From the NCBI GenBank assembly GCA_023414355.1, contig JAEZOB010000010.1, positions 1-64,000 on the forward strand: 64,000 nucleotides of DNA, read 5' to 3'. Source of the DNA: Bacillota bacterium (GTDB taxonomy: Bacteria > Bacillota > Clostridia > Lachnospirales > Lachnospiraceae). The notes below the pieces were generated by a model that saw nothing but the letters and a program-made list of their open reading frames with translations, was not told the origin of the DNA and made no database searches. Shown here piece after piece: positions 1 through 7,154 of the stretch. Both the position numbers and the translations under genes were made by a program. Each line of letters opens with the position of its first letter. Position 1 is the first letter of the stretch.

Positions 1-163
1 TGTAAGCATCGTCAACCATTCCTACTGACTTCTGAAGATCGATGATGTAGATACCATTACGCTCTGTGTAGATGTATGGCTTCATCTTAGGGTTCCATCT
101 TCTTGTCTGGTGTCCGAAATGTACACCGGCTTCCAATAACTGCTTCATTGAAATAACGCTCAT
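1..163 (-). CDS. rpsB: 30S ribosomal protein S2 (5' end only)
   Basis: Only the first 54 codons are inside the window; the gene continues beyond position 1. The translation begins MSVISMKQLLEAGVHFGHQT and continues into RRWNPKMKPYIYTERNGIYI, the highly conserved N-terminus of bacterial S2, a protein of the 30S head/platform region. The ATG at 163 follows a good GGAGGT site at 169-174. A sigma-A type promoter and a structured leader lie just upstream. Finding rpsB at the end of the motility cluster matches the Bacillus order sigD-swrB-rpsB. Confidence 0.97.
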   Translation of the reverse strand, partial: MSVISMKQLLEAGVHFGHQTRRWNPKMKPYIYTERNGIYIIDLQKSVGMVDDAY

Positions 164-192
164 AATATACCTCCATTTGGTTGTTTTCATCC

Positions 193-253
193 GCATATCT
201 CATATTCACGGCAGACCTTAAAGATAAGGCACCATGCCGGCGAATCCATATGC
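193..253 (-). promoter_or_regulatory. Structured 5' leader of rpsB
   Basis: The roughly 100-nt untranslated leader between the promoter and the rpsB ATG can fold into three stacked helices. The outer helix is GCATAT/ATATGC (248-253 with 193-198), the middle is CGGCA/TGCCG (235-239 with 209-213), and the inner is CCTTA/TAAGG (225-229 with 216-220) closing a 4-nt loop. All three are perfect and nested. Autogenous leaders are known for many ribosomal protein operons, so an S2-binding element is a reasonable inference, but no known motif was matched. Confidence 0.5.
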
Positions 254-271
254 GTGTAATTTGACTACGAA

Positions 272-300
272 ATTATACCATAACAAGCTTTTGTTGACAA
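272..300 (-). promoter_or_regulatory. Sigma-A type promoter of rpsB
   Basis: On the minus strand there is a TTGTCA -35 box (295-300) and a perfect TATAAT -10 box (272-277), separated by exactly 17 bp. Transcription would start near 265 and give a leader of about 100 nt ahead of rpsB. Confidence 0.8.
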
Positions 301-474
301 GAGTTTTTTTATGTTTATCATCCAGTTTCCTCTGTTAACTATCTAGCTCATCATGATAGTATAGCCATCTTCATCGCACGATAGTTATCATACCCTTCAT
401 AATCAGCTTAATCTTCCCAGTTCTCTAGTTTTTCTTGTCTTCCCAATTTTCATAGTCTTCATAGTCTTTATTTA

Positions 475-526
475 AACATAGTAATTTCACCTTAAGTTTG
501 ATTGAGATCTCAAAAATTACTATGTT
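475..526. repeat. 13-bp perfect inverted repeat
   Basis: AACATAGTAATTT at 475-487 is mirrored exactly by AAATTACTATGTT at 514-526. The 26-nt spacer itself contains the 10-bp palindrome TGAGATCTCA (503-512). It sits in the 717-bp gap 164-880, where no credible coding frame was found; an open frame on the plus strand at 498-800 has no recognisable domain and crosses several repeats. It could be a terminator, a protein site or the relic of a small mobile element. Confidence 0.55.
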
Positions 527-771
527 CCCAGTAATATATGTTCCGTGTAACCTATATTATATACGAGTAAATATAAAATTGCAACACATTTTTTCATTTT
601 ATATCAAAGGATCAGTCAGCCGACACTTTTTACGCCTGCATCGTAGGTATCTCCTATCCGAATATTGCGCAGCAGTAAGCCACCTAAGGCTTATGGCTTA
701 TGTAACTAGTATTAACCGCCTAGGAGCACATCCCAATACGAACCTTTTTCCCTATATCCCTATACAGAATA

Positions 772-820
772 CCTTTTATGATATACCTAAGTTCGGATAA
801 TTTTCTGATATCATAAAAGG
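772..820. repeat. 13-bp perfect inverted repeat beside the operon terminator
   Basis: CCTTTTATGATAT (772-784) is perfectly complementary to ATATCATAAAAGG (808-820). The second arm overlaps the base of the terminator hairpin at 819-846 and its T-tract, so the two structures cannot form fully at the same time. Confidence 0.55.
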
Positions 821-846
821 CTGCCGTACTTAATGTACGACAGCCC
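815..846 (-). terminator. Intrinsic terminator at the end of the fla/che cluster
   Basis: Read on the minus strand the hairpin is GGCTGtCGTAC, loop ATTAA, GTACGgCAGCC (846 down to 819), followed by TTTT. It starts about 35 bp after the stop codon of the last gene of the cluster (881) and is well placed to end the motility transcript before rpsB. Confidence 0.75.
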
Positions 847-880
847 AACTTCTAAGCTTTATCGCTTACTCTACTCATTT

Positions 881-1459
881 TTATTGCTTCGTGGTGATCG
901 CTGTAACAATATCTTCATAGCTTGCACCTTCCGGTACCGAATAGGTTCCCACACGAATGATACTTGCTTTTCCGACACTTACGATATATTGATTGAAATC
1001 CTCTGCGTCGGTGATTAATCCCTTCGTCACCAGCATTTTGGATACCATATTAGAAGACATACCCTTTTCAACTGTAAAGGTAATCTTTCCGTTAGCAGCA
1101 CTTTTCTCTGGTACTTTCGTAGGAATCGGTTTCTCTGTGGGTGTGGGTCTCGGTGTGGGTGCAGTTGTCGGAGTCGGTTCCGGGGTTACTGTAGGTGCTG
1201 GTGTTGATGCAGGAGTAACAGTAGCCGCCTCTGTTACCTGCGGCTCCTCTGTAGGAACTGCAGATATCGTAGGTCCAATGCTTGCCAGAAGATCTTCCAG
1301 ATTCTCGTTGCTCTCTTCCTTCATCACCATACCGAGCGCTTCCGCCCGTTTCCTAATCTCCTGATCCGATAATTCCTGCCTCGGATTAGCAATTACGATA
1401 ATTAAGGTCGTCAGAATAATCCCAATTCCTAAGCCCCTCATATAATACTTCAATTTCAT
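881..1459 (-). CDS. Membrane-anchored protein with an MltG-like LysM-type domain, no catalytic domain
   Basis: This 192-residue protein has one N-terminal membrane segment (about residues 8-25). A charged stretch follows, then a long Pro/Thr-rich linker of repeated TPxPT units (about 75-115). The C-terminal region of roughly 70 residues (ITFTVEKGMSSNMVSKMLVT onward, with GTYSVPEGASYEDIV near the end) resembles the N-terminal LysM-like domain of the endolytic transglycosylase MltG/YceG. The MltG catalytic domain is absent. It is the last gene of the motility cluster, 24 bp after a DUF6115 gene, and is followed by a terminator. A peptidoglycan-binding role is plausible; the function is not known. 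The start has only a weak ribosome site. Confidence 0.7.
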   Translation of the reverse strand: MKLKYYMRGLGIGIILTTLIIVIANPRQELSDQEIRKRAEALGMVMKEESNENLEDLLASIGPTISAVPTEEPQVTEAATVTPASTPAPTVTPEPTPTTAPTPRPTPTEKPIPTKVPEKSAANGKITFTVEKGMSSNMVSKMLVTKGLITDAEDFNQYIVSVGKASIIRVGTYSVPEGASYEDIVTAITTKQ

Positions 1460-1483
1460 ATATTCAGCACCAAGCCTTTCGGA

Positions 1484-2185
1484 TTACTTCTTGCCTTTGA
1501 ACAGGTCAATTACCAGCTTAACTTCTCCCTGTCCGAGTCCCAAAAGCTTGGATATCTCAATTACGGATCTCCCCTGGGAATAAAGAGATAGTATTTGGGA
1601 ATTGTTATTGGCATTCAACCCATTTACTGTGGACAGCTCCTGCGTTGTATCAGGAACGACAGGTTTTTCCTGTTTGTTTTCTACTACCGTTTTTTCTTGG
1701 CTTGAAGGTTTTGCTGCCGGCTGGCTCCTCATATTTCTTGCAGATGATACTTTATCACTGTCTGCCTTCGCTTCGAGAATATCCTGTACCTTCTTTTTCG
1801 AGGTATCAATCTCTTTTACAGTAGCCTTTAACTCTTTTTCTTTATCATTCAACATATTATATAGAAAGACGACTTCTTCATGGTTACGCTTAATCTTCTC
1901 AAGGATCTGGTCTGAAAATTCATTTACTGCCATAATTTTCTCATTTGAGATTTTACTTAAGGTATCGTCTGTCTCGACTATCGCTTCCTCTTTGACTTCT
2001 GCCAGCAATTCCTTCATCTTATCCATCAGAAGCTTTTTATCTTCCTCCGATAGGCTTTCCTCCAGCGAGGAAATAGATTTGCCAATCATCTGTTTCTGAT
2101 TTGCGCTTGATTTATCTACCAGGATGCAGCTGACAATAATGATCAGGATACCAACAATAATCAATATAACTTCTAATATGCTCAT
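1484..2185 (-). CDS. DUF6115-type membrane/coiled-coil/HTH protein
   Basis: The 233-residue product starts with one membrane segment (about 3-22). A long coiled coil follows (about 30-145, rich in E, K and L heptads), then a polar low-complexity linker. The C-terminal segment ILSLYSQGRSVIEISKLLGL reads like a helix-turn-helix of the kind that opens DUF6115 proteins in clostridial motility operons. A membrane-tethered protein with an HTH tail could link the flagellar base to regulation, as SwrB does at this position in Bacillus, but there is no clear sequence identity with SwrB. Confidence 0.65.
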   Translation of the reverse strand: MSILEVILIIVGILIIIVSCILVDKSSANQKQMIGKSISSLEESLSEEDKKLLMDKMKELLAEVKEEAIVETDDTLSKISNEKIMAVNEFSDQILEKIKRNHEEVVFLYNMLNDKEKELKATVKEIDTSKKKVQDILEAKADSDKVSSARNMRSQPAAKPSSQEKTVVENKQEKPVVPDTTQELSTVNGLNANNNSQILSLYSQGRSVIEISKLLGLGQGEVKLVIDLFKGKK

Positions 2186-2225
2186 AATATTTTTCCATTC
2201 CTGTGTATGTTTTCTTACATAAGGA

Positions 2226-2345
2226 GATTAAGGCGTCAAAAGTAACGAAGGTATATTTCAAGCACAGCAAATTGCTAAATAAACACACTTACAATAGCAA
2301 TATGTTGCAGCCTGAGAATATGCCGTACCTTTTGACTCCTTAATC
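2226..2345. repeat. Long imperfect palindromic element (family A)
   Basis: Outer arms GATTAAGGCGTCAAAAG (2226-2242) and CTTTTGACTCCTTAATC (2329-2345) pair over 17 bp with one mismatch. An inner pair ATTGCTA/TAGCAAT (2271-2277 with 2295-2301) forms a second helix. The outer terminus resembles the ATTAAAGTGTCAAAA edges of the element at 45.8-46.0 kb, and the inner ATTGCTA core also recurs there, so the two are probably related. It fills the gap between the DUF6115 gene and the small gene upstream of it. Confidence 0.6.
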
Positions 2346-2380
2346 ATAATGTCAAGTAAATGAAAGGATCAAAGACAAGC

Positions 2381-2689
2381 TCAGATCAAGATATCTATGC
2401 CACCGCTTTTGGATCCTTTTTTCTGATCAGTAGTAGGCTTTTCCGCTTCCTTCTTCTGCTTTTTACCTCCGGAACCCGAGTATTGACTATTGCCCTTCTC
2501 TTTGGCGTCATACCGATATTCAGTATTTTCTGACTTTGCCGCCTGATTTGGCTTTGACTGTTCCTGTTGAATCATATTCTGGAAATTCCTGCTAAGCTGC
2601 TCCTCGGCATGTTGCGCTCTCTGAGCATCCATGTGTCTGATCTGGGTTGCTTCCTGTGCTCTGATTACTTCAATCGGACCTACCGGCAT
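2381..2689 (-). CDS. Small hydrophilic protein of the motility cluster, function unknown
   Basis: The product has 102 residues when started at the ATG at 2689, six bases behind a strong GGGGAGG site. The ATG five codons upstream overlaps that site and is unlikely to be used. The N-terminal part (MPVGPIEVIRAQEATQIRHM) is ordered and probably helical. The C-terminal half is a low-complexity run of Lys, Gln, Gly and Ser with no membrane segment. It lies between the FapA and DUF6115 genes. No family is recognised with confidence; codon use and the strong ribosome site support a real gene. Confidence 0.7.
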   Translation of the reverse strand: MPVGPIEVIRAQEATQIRHMDAQRAQHAEEQLSRNFQNMIQQEQSKPNQAAKSENTEYRYDAKEKGNSQYSGSGGKKQKKEAEKPTTDQKKGSKSGGIDILI

Positions 2690-2768
2690 ACTGTTCCTCC
2701 CCATCTGTTTTATGGCGTATCAACCTCTATTAAGACTGATATTTCTTATGTATGCTAGAATTATTAGT

Positions 2769-4373
2769 TTACAAAGGAAGTACCTTAATATCTGCTCGAT
2801 CTCTGACAAACTTACTGTGATGCGTTTCTTCGCGTATAAAATGTATTACATTGGAGATCACCAGCTTCGTACCCGGATAAACAATATCCGAAACTCTGAT
2901 AGAACCCGAGGAATTGTTCTCCACCTCTACTCTGAGTTCCTCATACCTTTTTCTGGCATCTCTAATCTGCGCATCCAGCATGATATTATTCTGTGTAATT
3001 TGCTTGACGTAATCCTTACGTTCATCCGTAACTTGGCTGTTTAGAGTCATTTTCTTACGAAGCACCAGTACTGCCTGAGCAATTTTCTCTTTCTCAGACA
3101 ACATATTGGCTATCTTCTTCTCCAGTTCACGAAACTCCTCTAATACTCGCGGATCGATACCAACCTCAAGTAAAGTCACCGTTCCCATCTGTGAACCTGC
3201 TGTCTTTACAGAAATCATAGTGCCGGAACGTATCTCTCCTCCGGTTACGAATCCACGTTTTCCGCCGACTATGATATCTCCCTTTGCAGAAACCTTACTG
3301 TGGAGGATCGATTCGGTAGATACATACCCCCCTGCAATGACCTCTGCATTCTCTAAAAACTTCGTGATAATATTGCCATTGGCACGAAGGATTCCTTTAT
3401 TCATGCCCTGCATGCCACGCTTTAAGACAATCTGACCGCCCGCTTCAATATAGGCTCCTTCCACGACACCGTTTACCTCGATATCCCCCTTTGCCCTCAC
3501 GGAAAAGCCCGTAATGACATTACCTTTGACAACAACATTTCCTTCGTATTCGATATCGCCGGTGGACGCATCCACATCCGCATGCACCTCATAAGTATCA
3601 GATACGAACACACGTCCTTCCACCAGACTAACATGCCCATCTACATCAGAGTACATGTTAAGTCCGTCCTCGGACAGATGGATTTTATTACCATGACGAA
3701 GCACTCGGTTATTCACCTTATTCGGACGCATAATCACACCGCATACATCTATGCCCGGTTTACCCGGATCCATTGGTGTGAGGGTTGCCAGTAGTTCATC
3801 CTTATGACAGGCACTGATCATGTCCAACTGATGAAAGTCCACAGAGCCATCTTCGTTTCTTTTTGGCTTCAGTGTCAGGTCTGTATTAAAGTGATAGGTA
3901 ATTTCTGCATCATGTCCTTGAACCGGAGGTGTAGCCTTTGCAAGTATATAATCAGTACAATATTTTCGCTCTCTTAAGAACTCCATGACTACATCTTCAT
4001 CCAGTCCGTATTTTACTCCTACTTTAACCAGTGCCGAGATAATCTCGTCCTTGACCAGCAGATGGCCATTCGAGGAGGCCGGATAAAATCTTGCTTTCGC
4101 ATACATCCTGTCTTCAGACATCTCAACTTTGACTGTCTCATCTATGGTATCAACCTGATAATTTGATATTTTCACTTCGACAGAATCCTTATTGAGAGCA
4201 GTTAAGGCTCTTCCGATTGCAACCTTGTCATACTCATAAATTTTCTTATCAATAAGAAAGCTGCTGATTTCCTCATAAAAAACAGGTTCTCCACCCTCTT
4301 CGGCATCGTACAGTTTCAGATAGGTACCATCACCTCTGATATTTATTTGAAAGTAACCATTCCTGCCGCTCAT
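2769..4373 (-). CDS. fapA: FapA family (DUF342) protein
   Basis: The 534-residue protein matches the DUF342/FapA family. It has an N-terminal mixed domain, a central right-handed beta-helix (about residues 230-400) rich in short repeats such as GDIEVNGVVEGAYIEAGGQI, and a C-terminal coiled coil with a final beta strand. The family is named for polymer-forming or flagellar-assembly links and sits in motility operons of many Firmicutes; its biochemical role is not settled. It is located 66 bp downstream of sigD, and the start has a GGAGGAG site. Confidence 0.85.
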   Translation of the reverse strand: MSGRNGYFQINIRGDGTYLKLYDAEEGGEPVFYEEISSFLIDKKIYEYDKVAIGRALTALNKDSVEVKISNYQVDTIDETVKVEMSEDRMYAKARFYPASSNGHLLVKDEIISALVKVGVKYGLDEDVVMEFLRERKYCTDYILAKATPPVQGHDAEITYHFNTDLTLKPKRNEDGSVDFHQLDMISACHKDELLATLTPMDPGKPGIDVCGVIMRPNKVNNRVLRHGNKIHLSEDGLNMYSDVDGHVSLVEGRVFVSDTYEVHADVDASTGDIEYEGNVVVKGNVITGFSVRAKGDIEVNGVVEGAYIEAGGQIVLKRGMQGMNKGILRANGNIITKFLENAEVIAGGYVSTESILHSKVSAKGDIIVGGKRGFVTGGEIRSGTMISVKTAGSQMGTVTLLEVGIDPRVLEEFRELEKKIANMLSEKEKIAQAVLVLRKKMTLNSQVTDERKDYVKQITQNNIMLDAQIRDARKRYEELRVEVENNSSGSIRVSDIVYPGTKLVISNVIHFIREETHHSKFVRDRADIKVLPL

Positions 4374-4439
4374 CTTTCTCCTCCTAATAATAAACTTTTC
4401 CCCAAAAAATCTATTATGTCAAACACCTAAACTGTCAAA

Positions 4440-5207
4440 TTAATAACTAGCCAACAAGTCAATGTTACTTCCGAGCCTTTGCTTCATCTTCTGGAGTGCT
4501 TTTGTATGTAATTGGGAAATTCGTGATTCGGACACATCCAAAACACGACTGATTTCCTTTAAAGTGAGTTCTTCATAATAATACAATATAATTACTTTCT
4601 TTTCCTTTTCTGTCAATGTTTCTAAGGTTTTTGTCAAAAGCTCTTTCAGCTCCTGTTTTTCGACAATCTTGTCCGGTTGATCAAAATCCGCAGTCAGACT
4701 CTGCTCTACCTTCGTCTCGGTCCCCTGCTCCATGAATTCATCCAAAGAAATAATGTTAGTCACCTTGGTCTGATTCTGCCAGGTCTCTAATTCATCTACC
4801 GAAATTTCCAATTCTGTTGCTACTTCCTCATCACTGGCCATACGCCCATACTTTATTTCAAGGCTTTGGTAAGCTGTATCTATCTTACGCTGCTTCTGCC
4901 TTATACTTCTTGGAATCCAATCCATCTTTCTGATTTGATCCAGGATTGCACCTCGAATTCTGAGGGAAGCATAAGTTTCAAATTTTACGCCCTTTGAATA
5001 ATCAAATTTATCTACTGCATCTATGAGTCCAAAGGTTCCGTAACCGACCAGATCATCATATTCCACATTATATCCGAGATACATGCTAAGACGACCCGCG
5101 ACAAGCTTGACTAAACCGGCATATTCTATTATGATTTTTTCCTGAAGCTCAGGAGTCCTCTTCCTGGAATAATCCTCCCAAAGCTTCTGTTTCCCTTCAG
5201 CGTTCAT
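4440..5207 (-). CDS. sigD: RNA polymerase sigma factor for motility genes (sigma-D/FliA type)
   Basis: At 255 residues it has the usual length for FliA/WhiG/SigD factors. Region 2 is clear (DDLVGYGTFGLIDAVDKFDY and KFETYASLRIRGAILDQIRK), region 3 begins near DEEVATELEISVDELETW, and region 4 ends in a helix-turn-helix (LTLKEISRVLDVSESRISQL). Such factors transcribe late flagellar and chemotaxis genes. Its place after cheD matches the Bacillus order. No anti-sigma factor FlgM is encoded in the window. Confidence 0.95.
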   Translation of the reverse strand: MNAEGKQKLWEDYSRKRTPELQEKIIIEYAGLVKLVAGRLSMYLGYNVEYDDLVGYGTFGLIDAVDKFDYSKGVKFETYASLRIRGAILDQIRKMDWIPRSIRQKQRKIDTAYQSLEIKYGRMASDEEVATELEISVDELETWQNQTKVTNIISLDEFMEQGTETKVEQSLTADFDQPDKIVEKQELKELLTKTLETLTEKEKKVIILYYYEELTLKEISRVLDVSESRISQLHTKALQKMKQRLGSNIDLLASY

Positions 5208-5244
5208 AATACCTCCAAAAACTTAATTGACGTTATTTGCAGAA

Positions 5245-5541
5245 TTACTTTTTCTTCCCGCCTTGTTGACCTCCTCCTGACTGTCCGGTCTCGGAGTTGG
5301 TATCTTCCTGTTCTTCTTCTACCTCGTCTTCATCTTCGGATATCTCCCCCTTCTTGGGGGCATGAATTATAAACTTTACCAAGACTGCTTTTATAATCAA
5401 GCCTACGATAAAAAATAAGATTAATATAACCAACAGTCTAATCAGCCCTTGTAATGGGGCTACCTTATTAATAATATTTAATATGCTGGTAATTGCTCCG
5501 GCAATCAGCATTACAATTGCAGGGATATATCTCTCCCGCAT
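5245..5541 (-). CDS. Small membrane protein of the motility cluster
   Basis: The 98-residue protein has two predicted membrane helices (about 8-28 and 34-58), a short basic segment, and an acidic then Gly/Gln-rich tail ending in three lysines. It sits between cheD and sigD with spacings of 16 and 37 bp, so co-transcription is likely. No named family is recognised. It could be a clostridial counterpart of the small accessory proteins at this position in other Firmicutes, but nothing in the sequence proves a role. Confidence 0.65.
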   Translation of the reverse strand: MRERYIPAIVMLIAGAITSILNIINKVAPLQGLIRLLVILILFFIVGLIIKAVLVKFIIHAPKKGEISEDEDEVEEEQEDTNSETGQSGGGQQGGKKK

Positions 5542-5557
5542 AGCTTCATCAACCCCA

Positions 5558-6043
5558 TTATAATATTTTACGATCTTTCCCGACGGATTTGATTAATAGA
5601 ATCCCATTCTCAGGATAGAATTCGATCGTTCTACCATAATTTGCGCCGGTATCCTCAGCCCTGATCGGAATACCAAGGGATTGCAGTTTTAATTTGGTGG
5701 CTTCAACGTTACGTTCACCAATTCGCATCATATCGCTGTTATTACTAAAGGCGAACATCTGCGCACCACCGGCTATCTTAGCTATAAAGAGCCTGCGGTC
5801 AGCTCCACATTCCATCATGCGCTTTATCAAGAAATCTATTCCCGTATCGGCAAATTTTGCCCGATTATCATTGTTTAATATCTTTGTACTGTCAGGCAGC
5901 ATTATATGAACCATGCCGGCAATTTTCTTCACCGGATCATACAATACGATACCAACGCAGGAACCAAGCCCTAACGTTGTGATCGCATCTGGTGAGGCAC
6001 ATATATTCAAATCTGCCATCCCTACCTTTATCATTTCGCCCAT
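5558..6043 (-). CDS. cheD: Chemoreceptor glutamine deamidase CheD
   Basis: CheD deamidates Gln residues in chemoreceptors and binds CheC in the Bacillus-type adaptation system. The 161-residue product carries the family motif TLGLGSCVGIVLYD with the catalytic Cys, followed by the active-site His in GMVHIMLPDS. The ATG at 6043 is preceded by AAGGTG and lies just after the cheC stop codon, so translation is probably coupled. Confidence 0.95.
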   Translation of the reverse strand: MGEMIKVGMADLNICASPDAITTLGLGSCVGIVLYDPVKKIAGMVHIMLPDSTKILNNDNRAKFADTGIDFLIKRMMECGADRRLFIAKIAGGAQMFAFSNNSDMMRIGERNVEATKLKLQSLGIPIRAEDTGANYGRTIEFYPENGILLIKSVGKDRKIL

Positions 6044-6052
6044 GAACTCACC

Positions 6053-6673
6053 TTATAATCCTAAAGAACTTAGTATGGCTTCGTATGAATCAATCGTCGG
6101 TATCAGTATAAAGTAACCATTGACTGCAATATCTTCATCTCCGAATTCTGTTTCGATCAACAGCGCTTTATCTCCGATTTTACCAAACTCTATGGCGGGC
6201 ACACTTAAAATAGCTCCCGCCATATCGATTGCCATATAAGGAATACTAGCTGTGATCAGGATATTTGTTAAAGTTGACAAGGAGGACAGATATGCACCTG
6301 CGATAATATTTCCGATTTCGTTCAAGGCTGAAAGCTCTATCTCATTGAACTCGACAGAGGTATTACTCATATCTCCACCCATGAGCTGATTTACCAGATG
6401 CCTGGAAGCCATCATGTCCAGCATAAACATCATCATGCCTTCAATCTGCCCATCCAGGGTAAATAAAATACCAACCACCAGGTTTTCAGCGCCTCCGACA
6501 ATATCAGAAAGCTCTCGAAACTCAAGTAAATCAACCTTGGGGACCTTCATATCGATTTTAGAATTAATCATCTGCGAGAGAGCGGTAGTCGCATTTCCGG
6601 CACCAATATTACCTATTTCCCTAAGCACATCATATTGCATATTATCGATCTGATTTAAATCTATATGGGCCAA
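6053..6673 (-). CDS. cheC: CheY-P phosphatase CheC
   Basis: The 206-residue protein has the two pseudo-symmetric motifs of CheC: REIGNIGAGNATTALSQM near the N-terminus and NEIGNIIAGAYLSSLSTL near residue 115. Both keep the Glu and Asn that attack phosphorylated CheY, so both sites look intact. Translation starts at a TTG behind GAGGTG. It is the direct neighbour of cheD, its known partner. Confidence 0.93.
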   Translation of the reverse strand: MAHIDLNQIDNMQYDVLREIGNIGAGNATTALSQMINSKIDMKVPKVDLLEFRELSDIVGGAENLVVGILFTLDGQIEGMMMFMLDMMASRHLVNQLMGGDMSNTSVEFNEIELSALNEIGNIIAGAYLSSLSTLTNILITASIPYMAIDMAGAILSVPAIEFGKIGDKALLIETEFGDEDIAVNGYFILIPTIDSYEAILSSLGL

Positions 6674-6695
6674 CGCACCTACACCTCACATTCTT

Positions 6696-7142
6696 TTAAG
6701 CAATAGCTTCCTTCTCGACTACGATGGAAGGAATATTTAATAAGTTGATTAAATCGGTACCGTACTTGCCAATACCCACACTATAATTAGCTTTTGTATC
6801 CTTTTCATCATAGGTCATCTTCTCAATGTCGTTCTGATCAAGAGATATTACTTCCTTAACCTCATCTACAATCAGTCCGACAGGTGCAGCCTGTGCTTCC
6901 GGACGGACGATGATAATTCTCGCCTTACCGGTATAGGGCACTTCCTCAATACCGAGCTTATTGCGGAGGCTCATTACAGGTACAATCTCACCTCTCAGAT
7001 TAATGACGCCCTTGAAAAAAGACTGGGACTTAGGAACTCTGGTTATGCTCTGCATTACGATAATATTCTCGATATATTTAATATCGATCCCATATTGATT
7101 TTTATTCAGATTAGCGATGATGAATTGTTTTAAATCAGCCAT
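6696..7142 (-). CDS. cheW: Chemotaxis coupling protein CheW
   Basis: The 148-residue protein consists of one CheW domain. It contains GVINLRGEIVPVMSLRNKLG, the segment that contacts CheA and receptors, and VGLIVDEVKEVISLD. It links chemoreceptors to CheA. The start codon follows a GGGGGTG site nearly identical to the one ahead of cheA, 12 bp upstream. Confidence 0.95.
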   Translation of the reverse strand: MADLKQFIIANLNKNQYGIDIKYIENIIVMQSITRVPKSQSFFKGVINLRGEIVPVMSLRNKLGIEEVPYTGKARIIIVRPEAQAAPVGLIVDEVKEVISLDQNDIEKMTYDEKDTKANYSVGIGKYGTDLINLLNIPSIVVEKEAIA

Positions 7143-7154
7143 TTATCGCACCCC

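Noticed and set aside
498..800. 100-codon open frame on the plus strand between rpsB and the motility cluster
   Set aside because: No ribosome site, no domain, and it crosses two inverted repeats; composition is not protein-like.
992..1364. Plus-strand frame rich in Val/Gly opposite the MltG-like gene
   Set aside because: It is the mirror of the TPxPT-coding repeats on the minus strand, not an independent gene.
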